In this document: positions 32,324 through 42,520 of the stretch, piece by piece
Layout of the letters: the number at the start of each line of letters is the position of its first letter
Position numbering within the stretch: position 1 is the stretch's first letter
Assembly: GCA_018296165.2 (NCBI GenBank)
Contig: JACKQL020000018.1
Span: 310,001-374,000 of the forward strand
DNA: 64,000 bases
From: Termitomyces sp. T153
Taxonomy: Eukaryota > Basidiomycota > Agaricomycetes > Agaricales > Lyophyllaceae
Direction of reading: 5' to 3'
Position numbers and translations under genes: made by a program
Notes under the pieces: model-generated
Told to the model about the DNA's origin: nothing
Seen by the model: the letters and a program-made list of their open reading frames with translations, nothing else
Databases searched by the model: none

Positions 32324-32805
32324 AAGAGTAAGGAAAGACTGGGTAAGTCCCTGGTGCAGGTACATGATAATGTGGCACAGGGAAACTGTGTAGGTGGTAC
32401 AGGCAGAGGTACAGTATGAAAAGGTGTCTGCAAAGGAGGCTGTGGAAAGACAGGATGTGGAAAAGGATGAACAGAAGGAGGAAGGCAAGGACAAGCAGGA
32501 ATAGGAGGTGGTAATAGTACAGGAGAAGGATTGCAAGGATCTAAGAAGATGGAAGGAGGGTGAGAAAAAACAGAATCAGGAATAATTGGAGGCATGAAGG
32601 AAAGATGAAAAGAGGAAGAAAGTGGGGGGGGAGTCTGAAAAGGTGCAGAAAAATGAGGAAATTCAGGAACAGAAAAAACATTGACTGCAAGAGCAGGTGT
32701 GGGTACAGGACAAGAGAATGTTTGAGTTGGGAGAGAAGATACTGGAGTGGGCTCATGTAGTCCTTGAGGTAAAGCAACATGAGAATATGAAGATACCAGA
32801 GTCAG
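32324..32805 (-). pseudogene. copia gag, Pro-rich N-terminal portion
   Basis: On the minus strand this continues the copia gag interrupted by the gypsy element. One frame reads LPQGLHEPTPVSSLPTQ and FHLSFMPPIIPDSVFSH, rich in Pro, Ser and Phe, before entering the gypsy target site. The start codon was not fixed. CpG is nearly absent. Confidence 0.55.
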
Positions 32806-33160
32806 TGTAAGGGGACCACTGTTTTAGGTCAGCATGTACATGGCTGTGATCATGCACATGCAAGTTTGGGACATGTGATTAGGTCAGCATGTGCATGGTG
32901 TCCTAGGTCTGCACATGCATGGCTGCAATTATGCACATGCAAGTCTGGGTCATGTGATTAGGTCAGCATGTGCATGGCCATAGCCATGCACATGCAAGTC
33001 ACATGATCTTTCTGTCCTACTGTACAGTTGTGTCCTACAAGTCCAAAGGCCTAGAGTGTAGCATCTGGACTAGGGAGTTCCTCAGACTTATTCTCTTTGG
33101 ATCTCCCTTTGCCAGTTGTGTGATTGAGCCACAGCCTCCAGAGGTTTCCCTTACAGTCAG
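32801..33160 (+). mobile_element. 350 bp solo LTR (32806-33155) with GTCAG target duplication
   Basis: The LTR begins TGTAAGGGGACC and ends TTTCCCTTACA and is flanked by GTCAG on both sides (32801-32805, 33156-33160). Within it a motif GGTCAGCATGTGCATGG followed by CATGCACATGCAAGT recurs three times (about 32826, 32881, 32960). The end resembles the broken LTR at about 59490-59632. It is inserted in the copia leader. Confidence 0.9.
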
Positions 33161-33590
33161 CATAGCTAGAGAATTGGAAAGAAGAGAAGGGTGTGAACAC
33201 ATAGATATATGCAGCTAAATTGGCACACAGAAAGGTCGGGATGAAATGAAAGGATGCAAGACTAATGTATCTGAAGAATTATGAGAGAAGGAAGGAAAAT
33301 GAGGTGGTATATCTTGAGAGAAACTATTGGATTGGGAAGGATGACCTAATCAGGCAACTCAAGGAAGACTATGAGGATGAATTGAATCTGCCTGTGCATG
33401 TGAGTGAGTCTTGGTGTCAAAAGGATTGGACATCATGAATATTTGGACAAGCAAGAGAACTGTGCATGGTGCAGACTAGAGCAATCAAGACAGAGATCTA
33501 AAACACAAAGAACAGAGTGAAGTTGTCTCCAAAAACTCAGCAGGTTCTAGCAATCCCACATGGGATGCCCATAACCTGCCAGACCAGGCC
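33161..33590 (-). other. copia leader region
   Basis: The stretch lies between the solo LTR and the 5' LTR of the minus-strand copia and has no convincing ORF. On the minus strand, directly after the LTR, it contains GCAGGTTATGGGC, similar to the post-LTR sequence GGTTATCGGGCC of the first copia element, so it probably holds the primer-binding site. Confidence 0.5.
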
Positions 33591-33884
33591 TGAGAGCCTC
33601 AATGACAAAGGAGAGAACCTAAGTGATACAGCTATGGACCTTTAGTGTCTGTTGTCTAGGGGAGAGAACAACTGTATTAGTCATACCTAAGTGATACAGG
33701 TATGGCTATGTGTAAAGTATCAGTAACTATAGTGATGATATGATAGTAAGATGGGTACTTACACCTTCAGTGTCTGTTGTTTAAAGGAGAGAACAACTGA
33801 AGATGCTGTGCCATGTTGATGCATCTCTATGCTTGTAAATGTGTGACTATGTAATAAGATGAGGATACTCCTGTCTGTATAACA
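33591..33884 (-). repeat. 294 bp copia LTR, CpG-free copy
   Basis: It is the same length as the LTR at 16119-16412 and clearly homologous along its whole length. All 11 CpG positions are lost. From its place to the right of gag it is the 5' LTR of the minus-strand copia. The flanking five bases do not match those at 16114-16118. Confidence 0.85.
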
Positions 33885-34305
33885 TGTCTAATTAGGTCCA
33901 GTGAGGCTGCCTGACATGACAGCCTTCCAGTTTTTTGTTTTAAAAATAGACAAATGGCTTTGAAGAGGTTTTCATACTGGCCCCAAACCCCTGAAAAACA
34001 CCTTTGATGCCCACCCTGCTCATTATCTAGCAGGAGGAAAGAAGAAGGATAGCTGAAGCAATGCTGGTGCTGACCTTCTTGACATGCACAACCTCCACTC
34101 CAACATGAGCACCCTCCAAGACCACAGAGGAAAATTTCCAAAAACCTCTCATATCACTACTCACAGAGCTTCTCAGTACTGAAGGAAGCTCCTCAGACTC
34201 AGATGACAAGCAACACTCCTTCCCATCCAGCAGACACTCATTACTCAGCTCACTGCCATCAATGCCACATACCAATTGCCATCAACACTACATAGATAAA
34301 GAAAC

Positions 34306-34642
34306 ATGGCAACATTTAACAGTACCAACAATTGTCTGCTTGCCAAAATCAAGGTGACAAAACTGAAGGATTGCCCTATGCTGACCATAGTCTGCCTAGA
34401 TGTCAAGAAGTTTCAGGAATGGTCAAATAGCCTGTTACAGGTACCTGAAACACTTCAAAAAGAAGCCCTCCAGAGTTGTAGTGGCAGTGAACTTCTTTTT
34501 GGAAGTTTGGCTTCTTGCTTTGCAAAGAAGTACACACTTGTTTGACTTAAAAAAATGTAATGCTTCTGTTATGGGTTGCACAGCTTATGTTTCACACCTC
34601 ATAGGTCAAAACCAGTTGATTGATCTTGTCTACAAAGTATGA
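34306..34642 (+). pseudogene. gag-like ORF of a decayed gypsy element
   Basis: ATG 34306 opens MATFNSTNNCLLAKIKVTKLKDCPMLT, then a frame change leads to CYRYLKHFKKKPSRVVVAV and FFLEVWL. The pattern resembles N-terminal gag of a gypsy family whose integrase is at 37.7-39 kb, but this is recognition by general resemblance only. There are stops after about 110 codons. Confidence 0.4.
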
Positions 34643-34796
34643 AGTAAGGCACTGCCTTACATGATTACAGTATAAGTATTTGAAGGTGGCATCATGTGAT
34701 GCTACTGAATAATAAAATAAGTAAATTAATATTATAGAATATTCACTATAGAGAGGTAATGGGCACTCCATTACAAACTGGTATTCATTCAGAATT

Positions 34797-35402
34797 ATGT
34801 TTCCTGACCTGGTAAGTGACTTCAAACAGAAGATGGTGGACTACATGTCTGTTCTCCTAGGCACACATATAGCAACAAATAACACCTTGCAACAGGATAC
34901 TACTTCTATCCTGACCTGTCCTGATCTTGCTCTTGAGCAAGACAGTGATGGTTTTCCAATACTATCACCTCCACCAAGCAACATGCTCCAAACCCAGCCA
35001 GAATTGGAAATGCTTGTCTGGGACTACTTGAACAGCCATTATAGTAAATTTGTTGTTCTGGTTCTTTGGGTCTTTCTCACTCACAAATTTTCAGAAATTG
35101 CCTCAGGCTTCCATTACAAATCTGCTCCATACAATGCTGTGTGGTTGAATTGTATGGGATTCATCAATTCAAGATATCTTCCTGAATCACTGGAATTCAA
35201 GGATCCCCATAATCTTGGTCAGTCAGAGCTGTTGTGCCTTCTGAAGTTCTGGAGAGATCATCAGGAAGAACATGAATCTAGTGATACCTTCTGGTGGAAG
35301 GTTTATGTCAACAAGAATAAGGACAGGGTTCCTGCTGAGTATGGCACTTGTGCTGACCATGAAAAGAGGGCTGCTGCTGCAGCATCACATAAAGCAGCTT
35401 GA
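34797..35402 (+). CDS. unrecognised ORF of about 200 aa
   Basis: An open frame of some 600 bp lies in otherwise stop-rich, CpG-free DNA. It has an acidic Pro-rich N-terminal part (DSDGFPILSPPPSN), a middle region with FHYKSAPYNAVWLNCMGF and a charged Lys/Ala-rich C-terminus. The first ATG is at 34798. I recognise no domain. Its preservation compared with neighbours is unusual, but it is most likely a transposon-linked ORF. Confidence 0.35.
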   Translation: MFPDLVSDFKQKMVDYMSVLLGTHIATNNTLQQDTTSILTCPDLALEQDSDGFPILSPPPSNMLQTQPELEMLVWDYLNSHYSKFVVLVLWVFLTHKFSEIASGFHYKSAPYNAVWLNCMGFINSRYLPESLEFKDPHNLGQSELLCLLKFWRDHQEEHESSDTFWWKVYVNKNKDRVPAEYGTCADHEKRAAAAASHKAA

Positions 35403-36224
35403 AAGAAAGGAGAATGTCAGAGGAAATGAAAGCATGTTGGGTCATCCAGTGGTGATATGGCAGTAAATTCTCTGGCTAGCAAATCCAGATTCAGCTCGCA
35501 AACTCAGCATTAGTGTGACTGGCAAACCCAGTATTTTAGTGCTGGATCTAGTGAGCAATCCCAGCACTGCAGGCCAACCCAATCCATCCAGCAAACCTGG
35601 TTGTAAGCCAACCAGATCACTCAGGCAATTTGGCCAGCAATGTCAGCACTGTAGCCCCAGATCCAGCTGAAAAACCTGGCACTGCACCCATGTCCAATCT
35701 CCAAATAAGTCTTGAGATTGTCAACAATGTCACTATACAATGGCTATGGCAAAGAGAATGGAATAACCTAGTAACTCTGTTCTTGAAATTCTCAACCAGG
35801 AAAAGAACACACATGAACCATAAACCGAGGCAACACCATCTTACCAACTGGCACATCAGAAGCACAAGGCATCACCTGACCTGCTACCAATCATCTCAAA
35901 GAGACAAAGAAGATCTCAAGCAGAGAGATTGAAAGAGGATGCAGCTGGTTTCATGAGATCTACAACTCCAACAAGGAGTAGTACTTGCAATAAATCTGCT
36001 TGAACAGCCTGGAGTTGTTGACAGACTGCATATTCCAGCAGATTTCATTTTCCATTGTTTCTGACAGATATATCCAGTGCTACTTCTACTAGAACATTCC
36101 AATGGTGCAACCTTTCTGCTTGTAGCATATTGTTATTCCATATATGCTCAGTAACTCCAATAAGGTTCAATAAAGAGATTTGCAGGTGTTAAACAAAAAT
36201 AAAAAAAAAATGGCATGGAATATG
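35403..36224. other. decayed stretch without recognised genes
   Basis: It contains several imperfect short repeats around GGCAAACCCAG/CAGCAAACC (35480-35640) and otherwise nothing that I can assign. CpG is almost absent. Confidence 0.4.
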
Positions 36225-37060
36225 CTCAACAATGCAAGGACTGGGAGTTGAACCCAGAACTTGCAGGGATGGAAAGCTTAGAAGCTTCAAAGAGAATTCC
36301 ACCACACTATAGGAAGTATTACACACATGTCAAAAACTTTGCAGCAGATTGTACATGGACATTACCAGCCAGAGGAATCAAATCTGCAACAAACCCAATA
36401 CATTGATCACAGTGATGGAACACTTCAAAGCTTGAAAGCCAATTCCACTAGACCATAGTTGTGTGGTGTAAAGATGGCATGGACTTTGCTAGATAATGCA
36501 AACACTGGGAGTCAAATCCAAAGATTGTGGGGATGGAAGGCTTATAGACTTCAAAGGCATTACCAATACACTACATTGCTGTTGTAGCAGAAGTGTATTT
36601 TAGGCATCCTGTTCAACAAAATGTCAAAAAACTAATGTGATTCCAGAGTGAAAGGGGGAAAATTCTGAACAGAATTATTGCCAGTTATAGCAGTCAAACC
36701 TGCAGCTGCCACATAAGATTGATACAACATGACAATGCAGTACCAATACACAACATTGCTGTTGTAATCCTACCATATTTATGTTTCCCATGTACTGTTC
36801 TGCCATACCAGTTTCCACCCATACTGGTCATAACATTAATCCAACCATAAATCTGTTGTGTTGGGCTCTGTTAAAGAACAATGTAGAATTGTCTTTTCCA
36901 GGAGGCAGACTCAGTTGAAAATGTCAAAAATTTTGCAGCTATCAAAAACCATATCCCAAGATGACTATTGTGAGCTACAGGAGTTGAACCTGCAACTTCC
37001 ACAGGCCATTATTGGAAAAGTGACAATGCAGTACCAATAAACCACATTGCCATTATAAGC
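36225..37060 (-). repeat. cluster of four or five tRNA-like sequences
   Basis: Minus-strand tRNA-like units recur at intervals of about 130-290 bp. The best has a perfect T arm (CTGGG-TTCAACT-CCCAG, complement of 36241-36257) including a perfect B box GGTTCAACTCC. An A-box-like TAGTGTGGTGG lies 45 bp upstream (36299-36309). A second has a perfect A box TGGTCTAGTGG (36445-36455) with a B box decayed to GATTTGATTCC. Others have B-like boxes near 36514 and 36690 and a perfect one at 36980-36990. Acceptor stems are not convincing. They could be decayed tRNA genes or tRNA-derived SINEs. Confidence 0.5.
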
Positions 37061-37751
37061 ACACTATATTTACATACCCGAAGTACCTTTCTGCCATACT
37101 GGTTGGTCACATGCCTCAGTTGATTTATGTGTACCATCCAAAAGCAGTATGGCTGCCAAAGAAGATTGCAGCTTCCAAAGGATTTGATGAGATTTTGATG
37201 GCTGCCAAAGAAGATTGAAGCTTTCCAAAGAATCTGATCCCTTATGAAGAATTCTAATGCATTCCCAAGCATCTAAAAAACCATGACCAATATGATGTGT
37301 TCTCTATTGAATTTGTTCAACTGGCATAATGCTGTATTTCTGCTGTTCCTTGATTGTTATTTCTGCAGTTAAAATAGATCTTCATATCACTTTTCATTTA
37401 AGTGGCTTGTAGCCAATGATGGTACCAGCTTTGGCCACCCCCTGTCATCTCAGTGGCTTTCTAATGACAGTGGGCAGATATGTTCCTGAGGGTGGATTTA
37501 CTCACATGTGCCTGCAGCCAGTCATGAGAAATAGCTGGTGGCTAGACCTGCTGCCAGTCCACTGACACCAGTGGATTTTAGTGTTGAGTGATGCCAATCA
37601 CTGTGAAATGTAATTACAATGGACCCAATCATAATTAGCAGCTACAGATCCTGGTCAAAGGACTCTGCTGGATATGTATAATATGGCACAATGTAGGGCC
37701 TCCATGGCACCCATATAACACACTACATCATGGGGATTCCACTATGGTGTA
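37061..37751. other. stretch without recognised genes
   Basis: This CpG-poor sequence includes a direct repeat of GGCTGCCAAAGAAGATTG (about 37150 and 37200). No ORF of note. Confidence 0.4.
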
Positions 37752-38987
37752 GTGGACTCTGCCAGTGATGTAGGATACAACACAAAGCATGCCCCACTGT
37801 ACTGTATGACACACTACATATGTATGTCTCTATGTATAATTAATGGAGATGTGCAGTGGTATGTTGGGACTTGTCACAACTGTCAGATATGTCAGAAGAC
37901 AGTTGTAAGCAGAGCTCCCACAGTGACCTATACACCCTCTATCTTCCAAACAATCCACATTGATACCATGCACATGACTCCAGCTTCAAATGGCTGCAAG
38001 TATATTGTCCATGGTAGGTGTGCATTGTCTTCATAGATGGAAGGGAGGCCTCTGCACAAAGAGAACCATAAAATGATTGGTCAATGGTTGTTTGAGGATG
38101 TGATTTGTCACTGGGATTGCATTGCAGAGATCATCACTGACAATGCTAGACAATTCAACAAGGTTACAGCTTGGATAGAGAGCAAATATAGAATTAGAGG
38201 CATAGCCATCTCTCCATACAACTCTCAAGCTAATGGCAAGATTGAAAGGCCATATTGGGATGTCAGGCAAGCTTGTGAAGATTGCACCAAATGGATTTGG
38301 TTCTTCTTCCATATAATGTGGAGTGATCACATTACTATCTAGCAGAGATTTGGATGTTCACCATACTTCATGGTCACCAGAGCTCATCCAACTCTACCTT
38401 TGGACTCAGTAGGGGCTACTTAGTTAATCAAATTGCCAGAAGGGCCATTATCTACAGAAGAGTTGATTGGTTATTATGCTAGGGCTTTAGCCAAGTACTA
38501 CCAACATATAGAGGAAATGAGAGAGAGAGTTGGGAAGGACAAACCTCAATGTGCCTTGAAGTTTGCAGAAGAGCATAAAAACTCTATCAAGGACTTCAAT
38601 TTCAAACCCTTGGAGTTGGACTTGGTGAAAAATATGATTACAGAAAGTTCGCACAGTGCTAAAATGCTTCCATGTTTCCATGGTCCAATAGTAGTAATTG
38701 CTAAGACCAGGGGTGGTAATTATATTGTGGCAGAACTGGATGGGTCAGTTTGGCAGACCAGGGTAGCAGGATTCAGGGTGGTACCTTATAAAGCTTGGAA
38801 ATGGTTGGTACTACCTCAAGGCCTGGAGCATTGGGTAGATATTACACCAGCTCAGTTAAAAGAGCTAAGGGAAGAAATCCAAAAACTATCTGAGAAAGCC
38901 ACACTGGACCTATCATTTGGATCAATAAAGCTCCATGAACAATCAGATCATGAATTAAATGTTCAGGGCTATAACCTTCAAGATTGA
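37752..38987 (+). pseudogene. gypsy integrase with C-terminal region
   Basis: The frame gives TCHNCQICQKT (CX2C of the zinc segment), IHIDTMHMTPASNGCKY (first Asp), then a TAG at 38034-38036, EIITDNARQFNKV (second Asp) and SPYNSQANGKIERPYWDVRQ (Glu). The catalytic DDE residues survive. The last 180 residues include GYYARALAKYYQHIEEMRERV and FHGPIVVIAKTRGGNYIVAELDG, a GPY/F-like and SH3-like end. Stops at about 38341 and 38423 break the frame. RT and RNase H of this element are not found upstream, so it is a 3' remnant. Confidence 0.8.
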
Positions 38988-39260
38988 TGGACTTAAGAAT
39001 AAAGCTTAGAAAAATAAGTCAAAAACTTAAGATTCACACAATTTTGGGTAATATGGAATTAACTGGGAGGATGCAAAGTAAGGGATACAAAGGGGGATGT
39101 ATTTAAAGCTAGTTAAGGCAGAGGCAGTGCTGATGATTACACCAAGGGAACCATTGATAGCTCCACAGGGATTTTGGCACTGGTCTCAGAGAAATTGATA
39201 AGCTTGATGTCTAAATTGTCAGCTATAGACTTAGAAGATGTGTTAAGGAAGAGAAGGTGA
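38988..39260 (+). other. 3' region of the gypsy remnant
   Basis: Contains a G-rich AAAGGGGGATGTATTT at about 39088, which could be a polypurine tract and LTR start, but no second LTR copy was found to prove it. Confidence 0.25.
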
Positions 39261-40411
39261 TCAGAAAAGGAAAGGAAGGCTTACCTTGACAGTAACATTA
39301 AGTTTGCCAAGCAAAGCACCAGTATGATCAACTTCAGAGGGGCCCAAAGCCTTGTTGAGGCAGTCAAGCCAGAACAAGATCAGCTTGAAAGTCTGGAGGG
39401 CAATGTCAAGGAAAAAGAGCTGCTGCTGAGCCACAAGTTCAACAGCTTCTTTATGTTTCTTGAGATTGGCACAAGGAACAAGATTAGGATCATTGGCTAA
39501 CAGCATGGCCTCAAGCATGGCATTGACTTGGCTAAGAAGTGCCAAAGCAGCATCACTGCTGGGCTTGTGGCTAGCTAAATATAGCAAAGGAGCTGTGTGA
39601 GAAAGAAGCTGTTCAAAGAAGGAAGAGCTTACTGGCACTGGGAGAAGCTTTGACTTTTCTGGTTTTGGTTTGCCTTTGGGGTTGATCTGGGTAGGGATAA
39701 AGTGCAGAGAGAGGGTGTCAAGTCAATGAGTTAGGATATTGATATGGCAAGCTAATAAACTCACATTAGCCTTGTGGCTGACAGAAGAAACAAGGGACAG
39801 GCTAGCTATAGCAACATTGTGATCCTGTGCATGATGTTTCAAAAAGTAGGGGTGGCATATGAAAGGAGATTGAGTATGGAAGGTGTGAGGAAAGGACATT
39901 AAGCATGCACCACCCTAGCCTCCTGCTTGCAATGAAGTTCCTGACAATTATTGTCAATTGCAACAATGGTGTTGGCAAAGACAGAGAAAGCCTTGGTGCC
40001 AGCTGAGACATCCCAGGCAGTGGATGGAAGCTTGAGAATGTCTGAGAGAATGCCAGGAAGTCTGGATTGGTGGGCAATGTGAGCAAAGTTGGCCTGGTCA
40101 GAGAAAGCCTGACCAAACATGTGAGAAAAGTGTAAGGAAAAAGAAGAGAAGCTTACAAGGTTGAGAAGGCCAAGATAATGGGCCTGATCTGCTAAGCTGG
40201 GAAGCACCTAAGCTGTGGACCATGCACCAACAATGGCACTAGTAAAGGGAGGATAGTGTAAAATGATAATAATCATGCCAGCACTATTGTGCTTCACTGT
40301 GCCATTGCACAAGGATACATAGTTGGGGGGCTCATCAGAGGGGGATGGCATGGCAGCCATGGCAGCACAAGGAGCAGTAGGATGCTTGCAAAAAGTAGTG
40401 GGGGGAGGCAT
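39261..40411 (-). pseudogene. unrecognised helical protein gene, broken
   Basis: On the minus strand, frames 40411-40208 and 40207-39899 are in phase, separated by one TAG. They read NYVSLCNGTVKHNSAGMII, LADQAHYLGLLNLVSFSSFSLHFSHMFGQAF and LPGILSDILKLPSTAWDVSAG. After about 260 bp of broken sequence, 39638-39261 continues with ALALLSQVNAMLEAMLLANDPN and LQTFKLILFWLDCLNKALG. The product would be Leu-rich and mostly helical. I recognise no family; it may be a gene carried by a transposon. Confidence 0.4.
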
Positions 40412-41271
40412 AATGATGAGAATGGTGTTGGGCTGGGTGCTTTTAGGCAGTGAGGAGATACTTGATCATGTTTTGGATGCAAAAAATATACCCATTAAGC
40501 TTTTTTTTTTAAAAAAAAAATACTTGTTGGCATGCCAAATACAGATCAAGTGAGAAGAATTGAGGATGGGCAAAAATAGCACCAAACACAGGTATGGCTA
40601 TGGGTTGGGACAATAGAGATCAATGTGTGAGGTGCAGAAAATCAAGATTTGAGTTTTTCATGCACTGCATAGAGGTTGGGTAGCAAGAAACATTGAGAAA
40701 ATGTTGAAGCTGACTGGAGGCAGTCATTACAAAGTATGGGGGAGGTGATATGGCAGTATGCACCCATAATAACTTGTACTTAGCATGTAAAAAGACTCTC
40801 TCAATATACTTGATGCTGAAAACTGTAAGCATTTGCCAAAAACTGTAGGCAGAGAAAATACTCAGCTTAAATACAGTTCTGATGATTCCAAAAGATGAGA
40901 GACATCTGCAGCAGCAATGACAAAGCAGAAAACAAAGGGTTGAGGGTTGCACATGTCACTGATTGAGACAATTGATTAAAGTGATAGCCAACACACCTAA
41001 CAAAGTAGCAGTGATGGCTACCCTCTGTCTCTCAACAACCAGTGCTCACCCCAGCCAAAACCTTTGCTTTCCCTCATTTGCAATTTGTTGACAACCCAGT
41101 GCATATATTAAGGATGGCTGCAACCACCTCAAAAGAGGGGAGGCAAGTTATGGGGAAAGAAAGAAAGGGAGAAGCAAACCTCACCATGTGTTGCCAAGCC
41201 CTGATCACACAGACCCACAGTGCCCAGACCATCCACTGGCTGACTACTCTTCCAGATGATGATGAAAACAT
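40412..41271. other. stretch without recognised genes
   Basis: CpG-poor sequence with a T9A10 run at 40501-40520 that is self-complementary. Short ORFs on both strands show no motif. Confidence 0.4.
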
Positions 41272-41378
41272 GCAGAAAGGCCCTGGTCCATGTGAGAAAG
41301 GAAAGGTATAAAGAGGAGCAGATTTTGAGGGAGATAAGCAAGCAAATACTTGCCATGGCTCAGTCATCCCCAGGGAGT
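41272..41378 (-). repeat. dispersed repeat, CpG-decayed copy
   Basis: Its reverse complement matches 765-871, with CG in that copy replaced by TG or CA here. The context gives no clue to the family. Confidence 0.5.
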
Positions 41379-42520
41379 GGATTGCTTAGGCCTATGAACT
41401 TAATCAACTTTGGAATCATAGTTATGGTAGAACTTTTCGAGCCCATTCTGAAGTTTAGAGACTGTCTCAAACTTTCTGAATTTAAATCAATAAACTTATT
41501 ATCACTATCTATTACAAGTGAGGGATTGTCATAATTGAGCCCCGAACTCTTGCAACATCTGAGCCCAACTCATTTGGCCAAGTTTATAATCTTTGTGCCA
41601 CAAGTCAAACTTAGATTTTGCATCAACAACCCAGTGCTTTGGCTCCATGAAAGAGCACAACAGAATGATTCACAAATTTTTAGCTAACATCGATTCTTGT
41701 ACTCCACCAGTGCACTAAGATGTTTGCTTGGTCAGTTTTCAAGTCTTTCAATATGATGAAGCAACTCACAGCCTGCTGCACATGCTCAAGGATGGTGCCC
41801 ACATATTTCCCCTCCTGTACTGTTCCCTCCACAAGTGGACCAAGCCATGCTGACAGCACAATCCAGTGTGAATGACCATTAGCCTCGGCAAGCAGCTGAA
41901 GCTTAGCATTTATGGCATCAATTGTTGATGCACCAATTTTTATGTTTCCGTCAATCAAAGGAATGATGTCAGTAGGCAGGATATCGATGTTGCAAATGTG
42001 TCATCTTCCTCGCACCCTACAAATGAGAGCTTCCCATGTTGGTGTCAAGTGGTTTGGCATGATGCCTGCAGCCATGCAGGGTGAGGAATACCAACCTAGT
42101 ATACCAATGTTGATATAAGTTCTCTAGCTATCAGGTCTGTAGCACTTGATACGTAAATTCACGTCAAAAGACTTGTCAAACTTTGAGGCTTGAATGCTCT
42201 TGATCTTCCACCAATTTTACAAAATTTTCGCTCAATTGAGCCTCAAATCCGCAAAGTTCAGACTCAGATTTTTCAAAAATCGGTCTCAAATCCGCCATAT
42301 GACAGACAAGGGTTAGCAGGAACTTCCCGGGGCCTCAAGTGCTGAACATCAAATGCCGGCTTTGCCGAGCAGCTACATATACAAACAACAATGTCCCTAT
42401 TTGGGGGAGAGGGGAGAGGTACGTCATATCAACCATGTCCATAAATCAATCGATCCCATATCCCTTGGTTTTATCAATCGTCGACGAGCCTAGTCGCTAT
42501 TCGCGTTGGAGATGGCAAGA
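41379..42520. other. stretch without recognised genes
   Basis: Transition from CpG-poor to CpG-containing DNA. A 93-codon minus-strand frame (41958-41680) has a regular helical pattern but no known motif. No feature is claimed. Confidence 0.35.

Larger units (their letters stand above)
21473..32328 (+). mobile_element. chromodomain Ty3/gypsy retrotransposon (chromovirus) with an antisense gene
   Basis: The element is 21478-32323 (10,846 bp), flanked by AAGAG at 21473-21477 and 32324-32328. The LTRs are 988 and 1000 bp. Internal order: gag with zinc knuckle, two tandem protease units, RT, partial RNase H, integrase, chromodomain, then an antisense gene (31110-29414), polypurine tract and 3' LTR. 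The copy still has high CpG, so it is the youngest large insertion here. It is nevertheless inactive: at least a dozen TGA codons replace expected Arg codons in pol, with a frameshift in RT and a deletion in RNase H. It sits in the copia gag gene. Confidence 0.97.

Noticed and set aside
16119..33884. A single copia element with the two 294 bp LTRs as its original pair
   Set aside because: The flanking five bases do not match and the two halves have very different CpG content; the evidence does not allow a firm call.
33591..33884. Independent solo LTR with target duplication
   Set aside because: The five bases on the two sides (AGGCC and TGTCT) differ, and a primer-binding-like sequence and gag follow on the minus strand, so it is better read as a 5' LTR.
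36225..37060. Functional tRNA genes
   Set aside because: Box motifs and one T arm are good, but acceptor and anticodon arms do not pair convincingly, so they are listed as tRNA-like repeats.
40501..40520. T9A10 run as a terminator or poly(A) tail
   Set aside because: No gene or element end can be tied to it; simple low-complexity sequence is enough to explain it.
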